Shown: positions 1-8,162 of the stretch, in pieces
How the letters are laid out: the number at the start of each line of letters is the position of its first letter
Numbering within the stretch: position 1 is the first letter of the stretch
NCBI GenBank assembly: GCA_023954195.1
Contig: JAMLIK010000004.1
Coordinates: 62,001 to 126,000, forward strand
Source: Xanthobacteraceae bacterium
Lineage (GTDB): Bacteria; Pseudomonadota; Alphaproteobacteria; Rhizobiales; Xanthobacteraceae
Reading direction: 5' to 3'
DNA: 64,000 bases
The notes under the pieces: generated by a model
What the model saw: the letters and a program-made list of their open reading frames with translations, nothing else
Database searches by the model: none
Told to the model about the DNA's origin: nothing
Position numbers and translations under genes: made by a program

Positions 1-1
1 C

Positions 2-697
2 CGGCTGCGCATGAGCGTGCATTCGCTGGCGGTGGAGACGCCGTCGCGGCGGATCGTGGTGGACACCTGCATCGGCAACGGCAAGCAGGGCCGCGGCGTG
101 CCGGCCTGGAACAGCCGCGACACGCCGTTCCTGGAGACCATGACCGCCGCCGGCTATCCGCCGGAATCCATCGACATGGTGCTCTGCACCCACCTGCACG
201 TCGATCACGTCGGCTGGAACACCCGGCTGAAGGACGGGCAATGGGTGCCGACCTTCCCGAAGGCGCGCTATGTGTTCGGCAGGACCGAATACGACTATTG
301 GGCGACCCATAGCACCGACGGCGAGTATCGCGCGGTGTTCGACGATTCGGTGAGGCCGGTGGTCGACGCCGGGCGGGTCGATCTGGTCGCCAGCGACGCG
401 AAACTGTCCGACGAGGTTTCGCTGATCCCGACGCCCGGCCACAGCCCCGGCCACATGAGCGTCCTGATTCGCTCCGAAGGCGAGACCGCGCTGCTGACCG
501 GCGACGTCGCCCATCACCCGTGCCAGATGGCGCATCTCGACTGGTCGTCGACCGCCGACAGCGATCCGGTGCAGTCGATCGAGGCGCGCCGGCAACTGTT
601 CGGCCGCTTCGCCGATACGCCGACGCTGGTGATCGGCGGCCACTACAATCCCGGCCGCATCAAGCGCGACGGCGACGCCTTCCGCCTGGAGGTTTGA
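2..697 (+). CDS. MBL-fold metallo-hydrolase (5' partial)
   Basis: Metallo-beta-lactamase-fold hydrolase whose start lies before the window: the frame is open from base 2, and the first ATG (base 11) already sits inside conserved sequence. The zinc motif THLHVDHVGW comes about 60 residues in, and further ligand motifs are seen in GHSPGHMS, TGDVAHH and GGHYNPG, so the dinuclear metal site looks complete. The substrate cannot be read; relatives include lactonases and organophosphate-type hydrolases. It lies 73 bp upstream of an FAH-family gene on the same strand, which suggests a shared catabolic role, but that is inference only. Confidence 0.85.
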   Translation, partial: RLRMSVHSLAVETPSRRIVVDTCIGNGKQGRGVPAWNSRDTPFLETMTAAGYPPESIDMVLCTHLHVDHVGWNTRLKDGQWVPTFPKARYVFGRTEYDYWATHSTDGEYRAVFDDSVRPVVDAGRVDLVASDAKLSDEVSLIPTPGHSPGHMSVLIRSEGETALLTGDVAHHPCQMAHLDWSSTADSDPVQSIEARRQLFGRFADTPTLVIGGHYNPGRIKRDGDAFRLEV

Positions 698-770
698 AAC
701 GCAAATCCTCCGGCGCGCGCACCGCGCCGTTCCATGACAGACCAATCAACAAGACCGCAGGGAGACCACG

Positions 771-1616
771 ATGAAACTTGTGAGATATGGCGCCGCCGGC
801 CGCGAAAAGCCGGGCCTGATCGACGCCTCCGGCCAGTTGCGCGACCTCTCGGGCCAGATCGGCGATCTCGCCGGCGACGCCTTCTCGCCGGCGGCGCTGG
901 CGAAGCTCGCGGCGCTCGATGCCGCGAAGCTGCCGGTTGTCGATGGCTCGCCGCGGCTGGGCGCGCCGGTCGGCGGCCAGCCGAAGTTCATCGCCATCGG
1001 CCTCAACTTCGCCGACCACGCCGCCGAATCCGGGCTGCCGATCCCGGCCGAGCCGGTGGTCTTCATGAAGGGCAACAACGCGCTGTGCGGCCCCAACGAC
1101 GACGTCGAGAAGCCGCGCGGCTCGACCAAGCTCGACTGGGAGGTCGAACTGGCGCTGGTGATCGGCACCCGCGCCAAATATGTCAGCGAGGCCGACGCGC
1201 TGAAGCACGTCGCCGGCTACGCGGTCTGCAACGACGTGTCGGAGCGCAATTTCCAGATCGAGCGCGGCGGCAACTGGACCAAGGGCAAATCGCACGACAC
1301 CTTCGGCCCGCTCGGCCCGTGGCTGGTGACCGCCGACGAGGTCGGCGACGTGCAGAAGCTCGACATGTGGCTCGACGTCAACGGCCAGCGCCGGCAGACC
1401 GGCTCGACCGCCACCATGATCTTCAACGTGGCGCAGATCGTCTCTTACCTCTCGGGCATGATGACGCTGATGCCGGGCGACGTCATCACCACCGGTACGC
1501 CGCCGGGCGTCGGCATGGGCATGAAGCCGCAGCCGCAATTCCTCAATGTCGGCGATGTCGTGACGCTGGGCATCGCCAAGCTCGGCGAGCAGCGGCAGAC
1601 GATCGTCGCCGCCTGA
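771..1616 (+). CDS. fumarylacetoacetate hydrolase (FAH) family protein
   Basis: 281 residues, usual size for the short FAH-family hydrolases/hydratases that cleave or hydrate small 2-oxo acids in aromatic or sugar-acid catabolism. Residues 1-65 are a variable N-terminal part; the FAH fold follows from FIAIGLNFADH. Metal-binding acidic residues are expected in the KLDWEVELALVIG segment and in CNDVSERNFQ; the C-terminal MPGDVITTGTPPGVG is a family hallmark. The ATG is preceded by AGGGAG at 759-764 with 6 bp spacing. The exact substrate is not determinable; ureidoglycolate lyase, acylpyruvase and 2-hydroxyhepta-2,4-diene-1,7-dioate isomerase are all close relatives. It probably shares a transcript with the upstream MBL hydrolase. 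Confidence 0.88.
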   Translation: MKLVRYGAAGREKPGLIDASGQLRDLSGQIGDLAGDAFSPAALAKLAALDAAKLPVVDGSPRLGAPVGGQPKFIAIGLNFADHAAESGLPIPAEPVVFMKGNNALCGPNDDVEKPRGSTKLDWEVELALVIGTRAKYVSEADALKHVAGYAVCNDVSERNFQIERGGNWTKGKSHDTFGPLGPWLVTADEVGDVQKLDMWLDVNGQRRQTGSTATMIFNVAQIVSYLSGMMTLMPGDVITTGTPPGVGMGMKPQPQFLNVGDVVTLGIAKLGEQRQTIVAA

Positions 1617-1678
1617 GCGGCGTTCCGGTGTTTGATGTTTTGATGGATTGGATCGACGCATAGCCCCCAGGCACCGCC

Positions 1679-1784
1679 GTCATTCCGGGATGCGCCTTTT
1701 TCGGCGCAGGCCCGGAATCCATACGCCCGGCGGTGGTTATGGGTTCCGGGCTCGCTCGCAAACATGCGAGCGCCCCGGAACGGC
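1679..1784. repeat. palindromic intergenic repeat (two hairpins, family 1-like)
   Basis: Two adjacent dyads lie between the FAH gene and ogt, which point at each other. The first pairs TTCCGGG with CCCGGAA around a GCGCC/GGCGC inner stem (about 1682-1718); the second pairs TTCCGGG with CCCCGGAA around CGCTCGC/GCGAGCG (about 1743-1780). The layout resembles repeat family 1 elsewhere in this window. The bases just after it (1785-1823) look like another short dispersed element known to me from Bradyrhizobium-type genomes, but there is no second copy here to prove it. Confidence 0.55.
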
Positions 1785-1819
1785 CCGGTTGAAACGATTC
1801 AAGCCAATTCCAAAACGCT

Positions 1820-2362
1820 CTAATCGAAAAGCGACGGCGTGTGATTGACCAGCGCGCCTTCGATCTCCAGCATTTTGAGCTTGGTGGCGACGCCGCCATT
1901 GGCGGAGAAGCCGCCCGGCTTGCCGCCTGCCGCCAGCACGCGATGGCACGGCACCACGATGGGGCATGGATTGCGGCCGAGCGCCTGGCCGACGTCGCGC
2001 GACAGCTCGACGCCGCCGAGGCGTTTGGCGATATCGCCATAGGTCAGGGTTTTGCCGGGCGCGATAGTGCGGGCGATGGCGTAGACCTCGCGATGAAAAT
2101 CCGGCACCTCCGACAAATCCAGCGCGACGTCGGCCAGATCGATCGGCCGGCCGTCGAGCAGGTCGATCATGCCGTCGATGGCGTGCCGCACCGGCGCCGG
2201 CGGCGCGACGTCATCGAGGTCGCCGTAGCGTTGCCGCAGTCGCAGCCGGGTCTTGTCGGCGTTCGACATCGGCAGTTGCACGCCGACGATGCCTTGCGCG
2301 CCCCAGACCACGCCGCAAGCGCCGATCGCGGTGTCGAACATGGCGAAGGGATGGGCGGTCAT
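1820..2362 (-). CDS. ogt: methylated-DNA--protein-cysteine S-methyltransferase
   Basis: 180-residue suicide repair enzyme that moves the methyl group from O6-methylguanine (and O4-methylthymine) in DNA onto its own cysteine. The reactive motif PCHRV is at residues 138-142 (Cys139), preceded by the helix-turn-helix sequence YGDIAKRLG...RDVGQALGRNP that places the flipped base. The length fits a single-domain Ogt; no Ada-type N-terminal regulatory domain is present, so it is probably not an alkylation-induced regulator itself. Standing alone on the minus strand, it converges with the FAH gene. Confidence 0.93.
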   Translation of the reverse strand: MTAHPFAMFDTAIGACGVVWGAQGIVGVQLPMSNADKTRLRLRQRYGDLDDVAPPAPVRHAIDGMIDLLDGRPIDLADVALDLSEVPDFHREVYAIARTIAPGKTLTYGDIAKRLGGVELSRDVGQALGRNPCPIVVPCHRVLAAGGKPGGFSANGGVATKLKMLEIEGALVNHTPSLFD

Positions 2363-2465
2363 GATCGCATCCTGTCCGGAATTTTCGCACGATCATGACG
2401 CGGTCGCGGCCGCCGCGCCACCCGGATTCCGACGGTTCGGGCGGGTGCAACATGAAAGTCGCCCC

Positions 2466-2765
2466 CTAGCCGGCCTGGGCCCTCGATTTGCCGGAGGCCA
2501 TCTTGATAAATTCGATGCCGATCTCATTGTCCTGCAACCGCACCGTGCGGCAGCGGCGATAGACCAGACCCATCGACGACAGCAGCAGGAAGAACTCGCT
2601 GAGTTCCAGCCCTTCCAGCGATCCGTTGACGATCAGCCGCGCGCCGCCGTCGGAAGCGTTTTGCATGACGCAATCGCGTCGCCATGTGCCGTCGAGCGCC
2701 ATCATCTGAACCGTGACGCCGCGCTCGAAGTTGACGCGAGGATTCCTGCGGTTTTCCCACGCCAT
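2466..2765 (-). CDS. PilZ domain protein (putative c-di-GMP receptor)
   Basis: 99 residues, a stand-alone PilZ domain. Both ligand motifs are readable: RRNPR (RxxxR) near the N-terminus and NASDGG (N/DxSxxG) about 35 residues later, so cyclic-di-GMP binding is likely. Single-domain PilZ proteins act as effectors by binding partner proteins, often controlling motility, polysaccharide or envelope functions; the partner here is unknown. The start is set at MAWENRR because GGGGAG precedes it by 8 bp; an upstream ATG at 2792 would add nine residues without a good ribosome site. Confidence 0.82.
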   Translation of the reverse strand: MAWENRRNPRVNFERGVTVQMMALDGTWRRDCVMQNASDGGARLIVNGSLEGLELSEFFLLLSSMGLVYRRCRTVRLQDNEIGIEFIKMASGKSRAQAG

Positions 2766-2924
2766 GGCGCGAACTCCCCGAAACAGAAACAATGCCGGAT
2801 CGAGGGGCCGTCAGAAACGGACCGCGATACCGGCATCGGCATGCTATCGAACCCGGCTTTACACAAGGTGAAGGTCGGGCTCGGGGCGCGGCGATCGGTT
2901 CAGTTACTCTCAGGGAGGCTTGGA

Positions 2925-3125
2925 ATGCGTGTCCTGTTTGTCGCGATCCTTGCGGCCCCGCTGGTTCTTCCATCCATTGCGAGCGCCGCCAAGGTGAATT
3001 GCTCCTACGCCGCCTGTCTCAAGGAATGCGCGTCCCGCCGTTCAGGAAGCGCGAACGGGTGCTCCACCTGGTGCGCCAACGCCATGACCGAACGACAAAA
3101 CGCCGGCCAGTGCCCGCGGAAATAG
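2925..3125 (+). CDS. small secreted six-cysteine protein
   Basis: 66 residues. An N-terminal signal peptide of about 22 residues (MRVLFVAILAAPLVLPS, cleavage likely after ASA) is followed by a mature part of about 44 residues with six cysteines, spaced as CX5CX3CX10CX3CX11C, consistent with up to three disulfides in the periplasm or outside. AGGGAGG at 2912-2918 gives an excellent ribosome site 6 bp before the ATG. It is embedded in a longer open frame that starts at 2253, but the ribosome site and signal peptide fix the start here. No family is recognised. It converges with the next gene, only 11 bp apart. Confidence 0.7.
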   Translation: MRVLFVAILAAPLVLPSIASAAKVNCSYAACLKECASRRSGSANGCSTWCANAMTERQNAGQCPRK

Positions 3126-3136
3126 GCGCGCGGGCC

Positions 3137-3520
3137 TTAGCCGTGCCGCCAGACGCAGTTCATGCGCGGCACGATCACGGTGCCGCTCGGACGGAATTCC
3201 TGGACGTAGGTGGCGGTGCAATCGCGCACCGCGTCGGGGCCGGGATCGTAGCGCGGGTAGACGTCGTCCGCCCGATAGCGGGGATGCACCCGGATGCGGG
3301 TCGGCGGACGCTGATGGGCGCGCCGCCGGGCCGACGCAGCGGCGGCGTCCGGCGCCGGAGCCGCCTGCGCGATGATTTGTTTGCCCGCTCCGGCCATGGC
3401 CGCGTCGCCGCCGAAAGCCGGCGCGAGACCCAGAGCGAGCCCGATACTCACGGCAAAGCTTGTAACGACAAGGCTCGCGGTCGCGGCGACCGCCGTCGTC
3501 GCTTTCCTGATCTCTTTCAT
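3137..3520 (-). CDS. conserved secreted hypothetical protein
   Basis: 127 residues with a hydrophobic N-terminal segment (about residues 8-35) acting as a signal peptide or membrane anchor, then an Ala/Pro/Arg-rich linker and a conserved-looking C-terminus containing DVYPRYDPGPDAVRDC, RPSGTVIVPRM and CVWRHG. Two cysteines in the tail could form a disulfide. I recognise this tail as a recurring uncharacterised secreted protein of Bradyrhizobium-like bacteria, usually in several paralogs; no function is known to me. The start ATG at 3520 is preceded by a basic n-region MKEIRK that fits an export signal. Confidence 0.7.
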   Translation of the reverse strand: MKEIRKATTAVAATASLVVTSFAVSIGLALGLAPAFGGDAAMAGAGKQIIAQAAPAPDAAAASARRRAHQRPPTRIRVHPRYRADDVYPRYDPGPDAVRDCTATYVQEFRPSGTVIVPRMNCVWRHG

Positions 3521-3701
3521 GCCGCGCGCCCTGCCGATTTCGTTATGTCGATCCCCGGAAGGATACCCCGCCTGTTATATTTGCTAGGGTGAGCCAAGGC
3601 CAGTCCCGCCGGTTTTAAATTCCCGAACCTGTCGCGGCGGCGCGCGGGGAAACCAAATCCGGGCGCCGGGCCGGCGCGTCACACCTTCCGGAGCCCGAGC
3701 C

Positions 3702-4160
3702 ATGCCTGAACCGACCGAGAGCAACCCGTCAGATCAGGCCGCGATGCCCTGGAACGCGGCCAAGGCTCCCTCCCTCGACGATCTGGAGGCGATGGCCCGC
3801 ATCCAGCTCGTGACGCTGCCAAAACCGTTCCGCGACGCCTGCGCGGGCGTCGTGATCCAGGTCGAGGATTTCGCCACCGACGAGGTGCTGGACGAACTCG
3901 ACGCCGAGGACGAGTTCGACATTCTCGGCCTGTTCCAGGGCGTCGGGTTGCCGTTCCGCAGCAATCAGGACATCCCGTCCCTGCCCAACATGATCTGGCT
4001 CTACCGCCGCCCGATCCTCGATTACTGGGCCGGGCACGACGAGACGCTGGGTTTCATCGTCCGCCATGTCCTGATCCACGAGATCGGCCATCACCTCGGG
4101 CTGTCCGATGACGACATGGAGGCCATCGAGGCCGGCGTCGCGGATGAGCCCCGGATATGA
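3702..4160 (+). CDS. minimal zincin-like metallopeptidase family protein
   Basis: 152 residues of the small metallopeptidase family (COG3824, MMP-like zincin). The zinc motif HEIGHHLG is at residues 126-133, followed by SDDDME; the two histidines and catalytic glutamate are intact. The protein is otherwise acidic with no signal peptide, so it acts in the cytoplasm; substrate unknown. It lies on the same strand just before leuD with a 97 bp gap, and the two could share a transcript, though no functional tie is evident. Confidence 0.85.
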   Translation: MPEPTESNPSDQAAMPWNAAKAPSLDDLEAMARIQLVTLPKPFRDACAGVVIQVEDFATDEVLDELDAEDEFDILGLFQGVGLPFRSNQDIPSLPNMIWLYRRPILDYWAGHDETLGFIVRHVLIHEIGHHLGLSDDDMEAIEAGVADEPRI

Positions 4161-4257
4161 GACTTGCGCAAATCGCCCTTGGACCGATGGCGGTATTTGG
4201 CTAAAACCGCCCGCAGGTTGCGCCCCGTCGGCGCATTTCCGCAACTCGGGAACGGTC

Positions 4258-4863
4258 ATGGACAAATTCACCACGCTGGAAGGCGTCGCGGCGCCGCTGA
4301 AGATCATCAATGTCGACACCGACATGATTATCCCGAAGCAGTACCTCAAGACCATCAAGCGCACCGGTCTCGGCAAGGGCCTGTTCTCCGAACAGCGCTA
4401 TAACGACGACGGCAGCGACAATCCGGATTTCGTGCTGAACAAGCCGGCCTACAAGAACGCCCGGATCCTGGTGGCGGGCGACAATTTCGGCTGCGGGTCG
4501 AGCCGCGAGCACGCGCCCTGGGCGCTGCTCGACTTCGGCATCCGCTGCGTGATCTCGACCTCGTTCGGCGACATCTTCTACAATAACTGCTTCAAGAACG
4601 GCATCCTGCCGATCCGGGTGTCGCAGGAAGACCTCGACAAGCTGTTCGACGACGCCGAGCGCGGCGCCAACTCGACCCTGACCGTCGACCTCGCCAATCA
4701 GGAAATCCGCGGCCCCGATGGCGGCACGGTCAAATTCGAGATCGATGCGTTCCGCAAGCACTGCCTGCTCAACGGCCTCGACGACATCGGCCTGACGATG
4801 GAAAAGAAGCCGTCGATCGCGGCTTACGAGGCCAAGGTCCACGAAGCCCGTCCGTGGGCTTAA
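4258..4863 (+). CDS. leuD: 3-isopropylmalate dehydratase small subunit
   Basis: 201 residues, the normal size for LeuD. Together with LeuC (not in this window) it isomerises 2-isopropylmalate to 3-isopropylmalate in leucine biosynthesis. The swivelling aconitase domain is recognisable by [12 protein letters not shown] near the N-terminus and the substrate-binding [14 protein letters not shown] at about residues 78-91. The start MDKFTTLEG matches the family; an upstream frame extension to 4108 overlaps the preceding gene and has no merit. A hairpin terminator follows at 4947-4982. Separation of leuD from leuC is common in this group of bacteria. Confidence 0.96.
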   Translation: MDKFTTLEGVAAPLKIINVDTDMIIPKQYLKTIKRTGLGKGLFSEQRYNDDGSDNPDFVLNKPAYKNARILVAGDNFGCGSSREHAPWALLDFGIRCVISTSFGDIFYNNCFKNGILPIRVSQEDLDKLFDDAERGANSTLTVDLANQEIRGPDGGTVKFEIDAFRKHCLLNGLDDIGLTMEKKPSIAAYEAKVHEARPWA

Positions 4864-4946
4864 GCATCCCGGCACGGGAATCCGGCCTGATGAGCGGCGC
4901 GTGAGGACGCGGCCTCTGGACGCCGACCCCGCAACGTCGTAGCCAG

Positions 4947-4982
4947 AGCCCGCGCCGGGAGGTTTGCCCGGCAGGGGCTTTT
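4947..4982 (+). terminator. rho-independent terminator after leuD
   Basis: Interrupted stem: AGCCC (4947-4951) pairs with GGGCT (4975-4979), a 2x2 internal loop, then GCCGGG (4954-4959) pairs with CCCGGC (4967-4972) around a 7-base loop, ending in a short T run (4979-4982). It separates leuD from the MoxR gene and argues against the early TTG start at 4981 for that gene. Confidence 0.65.
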
Positions 4983-5001
4983 GGGTTCGGGAGCGGATGG
5001 C

Positions 5002-5949
5002 GTGGCGGAACAGCGGTCGGCGGATCTCATCGCGGAAGTCGAAACCGGACTTGCGGGGGCGGGCTATATCGCCAGCCGGCAGATCGCCACCGCCGTCTAT
5101 CTGGCGCAACAGATCGAGAAGCCGATCCTGGTCGAGGGCCCGGCCGGCGTCGGCAAGACCGAACTGGCCAAGGCGATCGCCGCCTGGCGCGGCCAAAGCA
5201 TGATCCGCCTGCAATGCTACGAGGGCCTCGACGAGGCCAAGGCGCTGTACGAGTGGAAATACGCCAAACAGCTGCTTTACACGCAGATCCTCAAGGACAA
5301 GCTCGGCGAGGTGCTGGGCGGCGCGGAGACGCTGGCGCAGGCGCTGGACCAGCTTCACGCCTTCGGCGACGTGTTCTTCTCCAAGGAGTTCGTCGAGCCG
5401 CGCCCGCTGTTGCAGGCGCTGGAGCAGCCGGCCGGCTGCGTGCTGCTGATCGACGAGATCGACAAGTCGGACGCCGAGTTCGAATCGCTGCTGCTCGAAA
5501 TCCTGTCCGACTTCCAGATCACCATCCCCGAGCTTGGCACGATTTCGGCGGTGACGCCGCCGACCGTGATCCTGACCTCGAACGGCGAGCGCGACCTTGG
5601 CGACGCCCTGAAACGGCGCTGCCTGCATCTGCATATCGGCTTCCCCGAGCAGCGGCTTGAGGAACGCATCGTCGAAAGCCGCGTGCCCGGCATCGCGCAA
5701 GCGCTGCGCCGCCAACTGGTCGGCTTCATCAACGACCTGCGCACCCTCGACCTCAAGAAGCTGCCGTCGGTCAGCGAGACCATCGACTGGGCGCGGGTGC
5801 TGGTGCTGTTGCAGGCGTCCGAGCTGGAGCCGCAGGTGGTCAAGGATACGCTCAACGTGCTGCTGAAATACGAGGCCGACATCGAGGCGGCGCTGCCGGA
5901 GGTCAACGGCTTCGTCGCCCGCGCCGGCCGGCACGGCGTGTTCGGCTAG
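5002..5949 (+). CDS. MoxR-family AAA+ ATPase (CoxD-like)
   Basis: 315 residues. MoxR ATPases are chaperone-like AAA+ proteins that act with a VWA-domain partner to mature metalloenzymes or other complexes. Walker A GPAGVGKT is at residues 46-53 and Walker B LLIDEIDK has its acidic pair at 151-152; the sensor-1 region is TVILTSNGERDLGDALKRRC. I chose the GTG at 5002 because GGGAG stands 8 bp upstream; a TTG at 4981 overlaps the leuD terminator. The stop codon directly abuts the start of the VWA gene. The sequence type is nearest to CoxD of aerobic CO dehydrogenase clusters, but no CO dehydrogenase genes are in the window. Confidence 0.87.
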   Translation: MAEQRSADLIAEVETGLAGAGYIASRQIATAVYLAQQIEKPILVEGPAGVGKTELAKAIAAWRGQSMIRLQCYEGLDEAKALYEWKYAKQLLYTQILKDKLGEVLGGAETLAQALDQLHAFGDVFFSKEFVEPRPLLQALEQPAGCVLLIDEIDKSDAEFESLLLEILSDFQITIPELGTISAVTPPTVILTSNGERDLGDALKRRCLHLHIGFPEQRLEERIVESRVPGIAQALRRQLVGFINDLRTLDLKKLPSVSETIDWARVLVLLQASELEPQVVKDTLNVLLKYEADIEAALPEVNGFVARAGRHGVFG

Positions 5950-7341
5950 ATGCGGGAGAACCTGCATCGGTTCTTCCGGGCGGCGCGCGGCGTCGGCGTT
6001 CACGTCTCGCCCGCCGAAAGCATCGACGCGATGCGCGCGGTCGCCGTGGTCGGCTTCGCTGACCGCGACGTGCTGCGCGACACGTTGCTGCTGACGCTCG
6101 CCAAGTCCGAGGACGAGAAGCGCGCGCTGAACGACTGTTTCGATCTGTTCTTCGAGACGCCGACCGTCGCCGAGGCGAGTCCGCCGGCCGCCGAGGCTGA
6201 AGCGGGGAGCGAAGGGGAGGATGCCTCCGCGCCGGGCGAGACGCCGTCGGGCGGACCGCAGCCGGCAGGCGGCGCGCCGTCCGACGCCGATCTCGGCTCG
6301 CTCGCGCAGATGCTGCTGTCGCAGGACCGCACCGCGCTGGCCGCCGCGATGGCCAATGCGGCCAGCGCGGCGGCGCTTTCCGACATTCGCTTCTTCACCC
6401 AGCGCGGCATCTTCACCACGCGGATGCTGGACGCGCTGGGCATCGCGCGGCTGCGCGACGATCTCGACCGGCTGACCGAAACCGACCCGGCCGCCGCCGA
6501 ACGGCTGGCGGCGGCGACCGACGCGCTGCGCGAGGCCGTGCGCGAGGCGGTGTCGCAGGCACTGTTATTGTACGGGCGCGAGGAGTCGGAAAATCTGCGT
6601 AACGAGATTCTGCGCAGCGCGCCGCTGTCGCGGATCGAGCCGCGCCAGGTCGAGGCAATGCGCGCGCTGATCCGCAGGATCGCGCGCCGCCTGCGCGAAC
6701 GCTACAGCAAGCCGCGCAAGCGGCAGCGCCGCGGCCATCTCGACGTGCGCCGGACGCTGCGCCGCAACGCCGCCTGGGGCGGCGTGCCGTTCCTCACCGC
6801 CTGGAAGCGCAAGCATCGCGACAAGCCGAAGATCGTGGCGCTGTGCGACGTCTCCGGCTCGGTGGCGCGGGTGTCGGACTTCTTCCTGCTGCTGATCCAC
6901 AGCCTGCACGAGGTGGTGTCCGACGTGCGCTCGTTCGCGTTCTCCGGTCACCTGATCGAGGTCAGCGAGATCCTCGAAACGATGCCGCCCGAGGAAGCGA
7001 TGTGCGAGATCATGGCCAAGGTGGGGTTCGGCTCGTCCGATTACGGCACCTCGCTGGAGAACTTCGAGAAGGAGTGGCTCTCGACGGTGACGCCGCAGAC
7101 CACGGTGATCGTGCTCGGCGACGCCCGCACCAACAATCTCGATCCGCGCGCCGACATCCTGCGCACCATCGGCGAACGGGCCAAGCGGCTGGTCTGGCTC
7201 AATCCGGAAAACCGCATGGCGTGGGGCTTTGGCGATTCCGAGATGCCGCGCTACGCGACCTTCTGCACCGTGGTCCGCCAATGCGCCACCGCGCAGCAGC
7301 TTGAGCGCGCGGTGACCGACATCGTCGCGAGTTATCAGTGA
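5950..7341 (+). CDS. VWA domain protein (CoxE-like), partner of MoxR
   Basis: 463 residues. An N-terminal helical part includes an acidic/proline-rich linker (about residues 75-110); a strongly basic stretch SKPRKRQRRG near residue 255 precedes a C-terminal von Willebrand A domain with an intact metal-ion-dependent adhesion motif DVSGS (residues 300-304). The motif GSSDYGTSLENF and the WLNPENRMAWGFGDSEM segment are typical of CoxE-type proteins. It starts on the base after the MoxR stop, so the two are translationally coupled. In known pairs the ATPase and VWA protein form a complex that loads or activates a metalloenzyme; the client here is not evident. Confidence 0.86.
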   Translation: MRENLHRFFRAARGVGVHVSPAESIDAMRAVAVVGFADRDVLRDTLLLTLAKSEDEKRALNDCFDLFFETPTVAEASPPAAEAEAGSEGEDASAPGETPSGGPQPAGGAPSDADLGSLAQMLLSQDRTALAAAMANAASAAALSDIRFFTQRGIFTTRMLDALGIARLRDDLDRLTETDPAAAERLAAATDALREAVREAVSQALLLYGREESENLRNEILRSAPLSRIEPRQVEAMRALIRRIARRLRERYSKPRKRQRRGHLDVRRTLRRNAAWGGVPFLTAWKRKHRDKPKIVALCDVSGSVARVSDFFLLLIHSLHEVVSDVRSFAFSGHLIEVSEILETMPPEEAMCEIMAKVGFGSSDYGTSLENFEKEWLSTVTPQTTVIVLGDARTNNLDPRADILRTIGERAKRLVWLNPENRMAWGFGDSEMPRYATFCTVVRQCATAQQLERAVTDIVASYQ

Positions 7342-7367
7342 GTTGCATCGGGTCAAATATTTGATGT

Positions 7368-7480
7368 GTCATGCCCGGACTTGATCCGGGCATCCATCTT
7401 CTTAAAAGAGAGATGGATTGCCGGGTCATAGGCGAGCGAAGCGACGCCGTTCTTCGAACGGCTATGCCCGGCAATGACGT
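7368..7480. repeat. palindromic repeat family 1, copy a
   Basis: Two-armed element beginning GTCATGCCCGG and ending CCCGGCAATGAC. The left arm is the hairpin CCCGGACTTGATCCGGG followed by CATCCATC; the right arm begins GATGGATTGCCGGG and is enlarged by about 40 bp carrying its own hairpin (CGTTCTTCGAACG). It forms most of the 5' untranslated region of the HAD gene that starts at 7501. Other copies are at 8163, 16907 and 49003. Confidence 0.8.
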
Positions 7481-7500
7481 CCGAGGAGAAGCGAGGATCC

Positions 7501-8139
7501 ATGATCGAGGCAGTGATTTTTGATTTCGGCGGTGTCGTCACCTCGTCGCCGTTCGACGCCTTCGCGCGGTTCGAAAAGGAGCGCGGGTTGCCGGCCGATA
7601 TCATCCGCCGCACCAACGCCGCCAACCATCTGGAAAACGCCTGGGCCAAGTTCGAGCGCGCGGAGGTCGATCTCGACGCCTTCGACGAATTGTTCGCGGC
7701 GGAATCGCGCGCGCTCGGCGCCGAGGTGCGCGGCCGCGACGTGCTGCCGCTGTTGTCCGGCGACCTGCAGCCGGAGATGGTCGAGGCGCTGCGCCGCATC
7801 AAGGCGAACTTCAAGACCGGCTGCATCACCAACAACCTGCCGAACAACGCCATCGGCAGCGCCAGCGGCCGCACGCTCTATGTCGCCGAGGTGATGACGC
7901 TGTTCGATCACGTCATCGAATCGGCCAAGATCGGTTTGCGCAAGCCCGATCCGCGCATCTATCAGATGATGGTCGCGGCGCTCGGCGTCGATCCGGCCCG
8001 CTGCGTCTATCTCGATGATCTCGGCGTCAACCTGAAGCCGGCGCGGGCGATGGGCATGACCACGATCAAGGTGCTGAGCGGCGCGCAGGCGCTCGCCGAC
8101 CTCGAAGCCGCGACCGGGTTGATGCTACGGGATCGTTGA
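7501..8139 (+). CDS. HAD-IA family hydrolase
   Basis: 212 residues, haloacid-dehalogenase-superfamily phosphatase-like enzyme. Motif I is FDFGGVV with the nucleophile Asp8; the usual second aspartate of DxD is glycine, as in the ACAD10/epoxide-hydrolase N-terminal type. Motif II is CITNNL, motif III GLRKPDPRIY, and motif IV YLDDLGVNLKPA, so the active site is otherwise complete. ATG 7501 is preceded by GCGAGGA; an in-frame ATG at 7474 lies inside the repeat element and is less likely. Substrate unknown; relatives are often found with acyl-CoA dehydrogenases. The gene is bracketed by two copies of repeat family 1. Confidence 0.84.
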   Translation: MIEAVIFDFGGVVTSSPFDAFARFEKERGLPADIIRRTNAANHLENAWAKFERAEVDLDAFDELFAAESRALGAEVRGRDVLPLLSGDLQPEMVEALRRIKANFKTGCITNNLPNNAIGSASGRTLYVAEVMTLFDHVIESAKIGLRKPDPRIYQMMVAALGVDPARCVYLDDLGVNLKPARAMGMTTIKVLSGAQALADLEAATGLMLRDR

Positions 8140-8162
8140 GCACCTTCGTTTTTGATGGAAGC

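Noticed and set aside
4981..5001. TTG start for the MoxR gene at 4981
   Set aside because: It overlaps the leuD terminator T run and has no ribosome site; the GTG at 5002 has GGGAG at proper distance.
5002..7341. Defence or CRISPR-associated MoxR-VWA system
   Set aside because: Neighbours are metabolic genes, no third effector gene accompanies the pair, and no repeat array is present.
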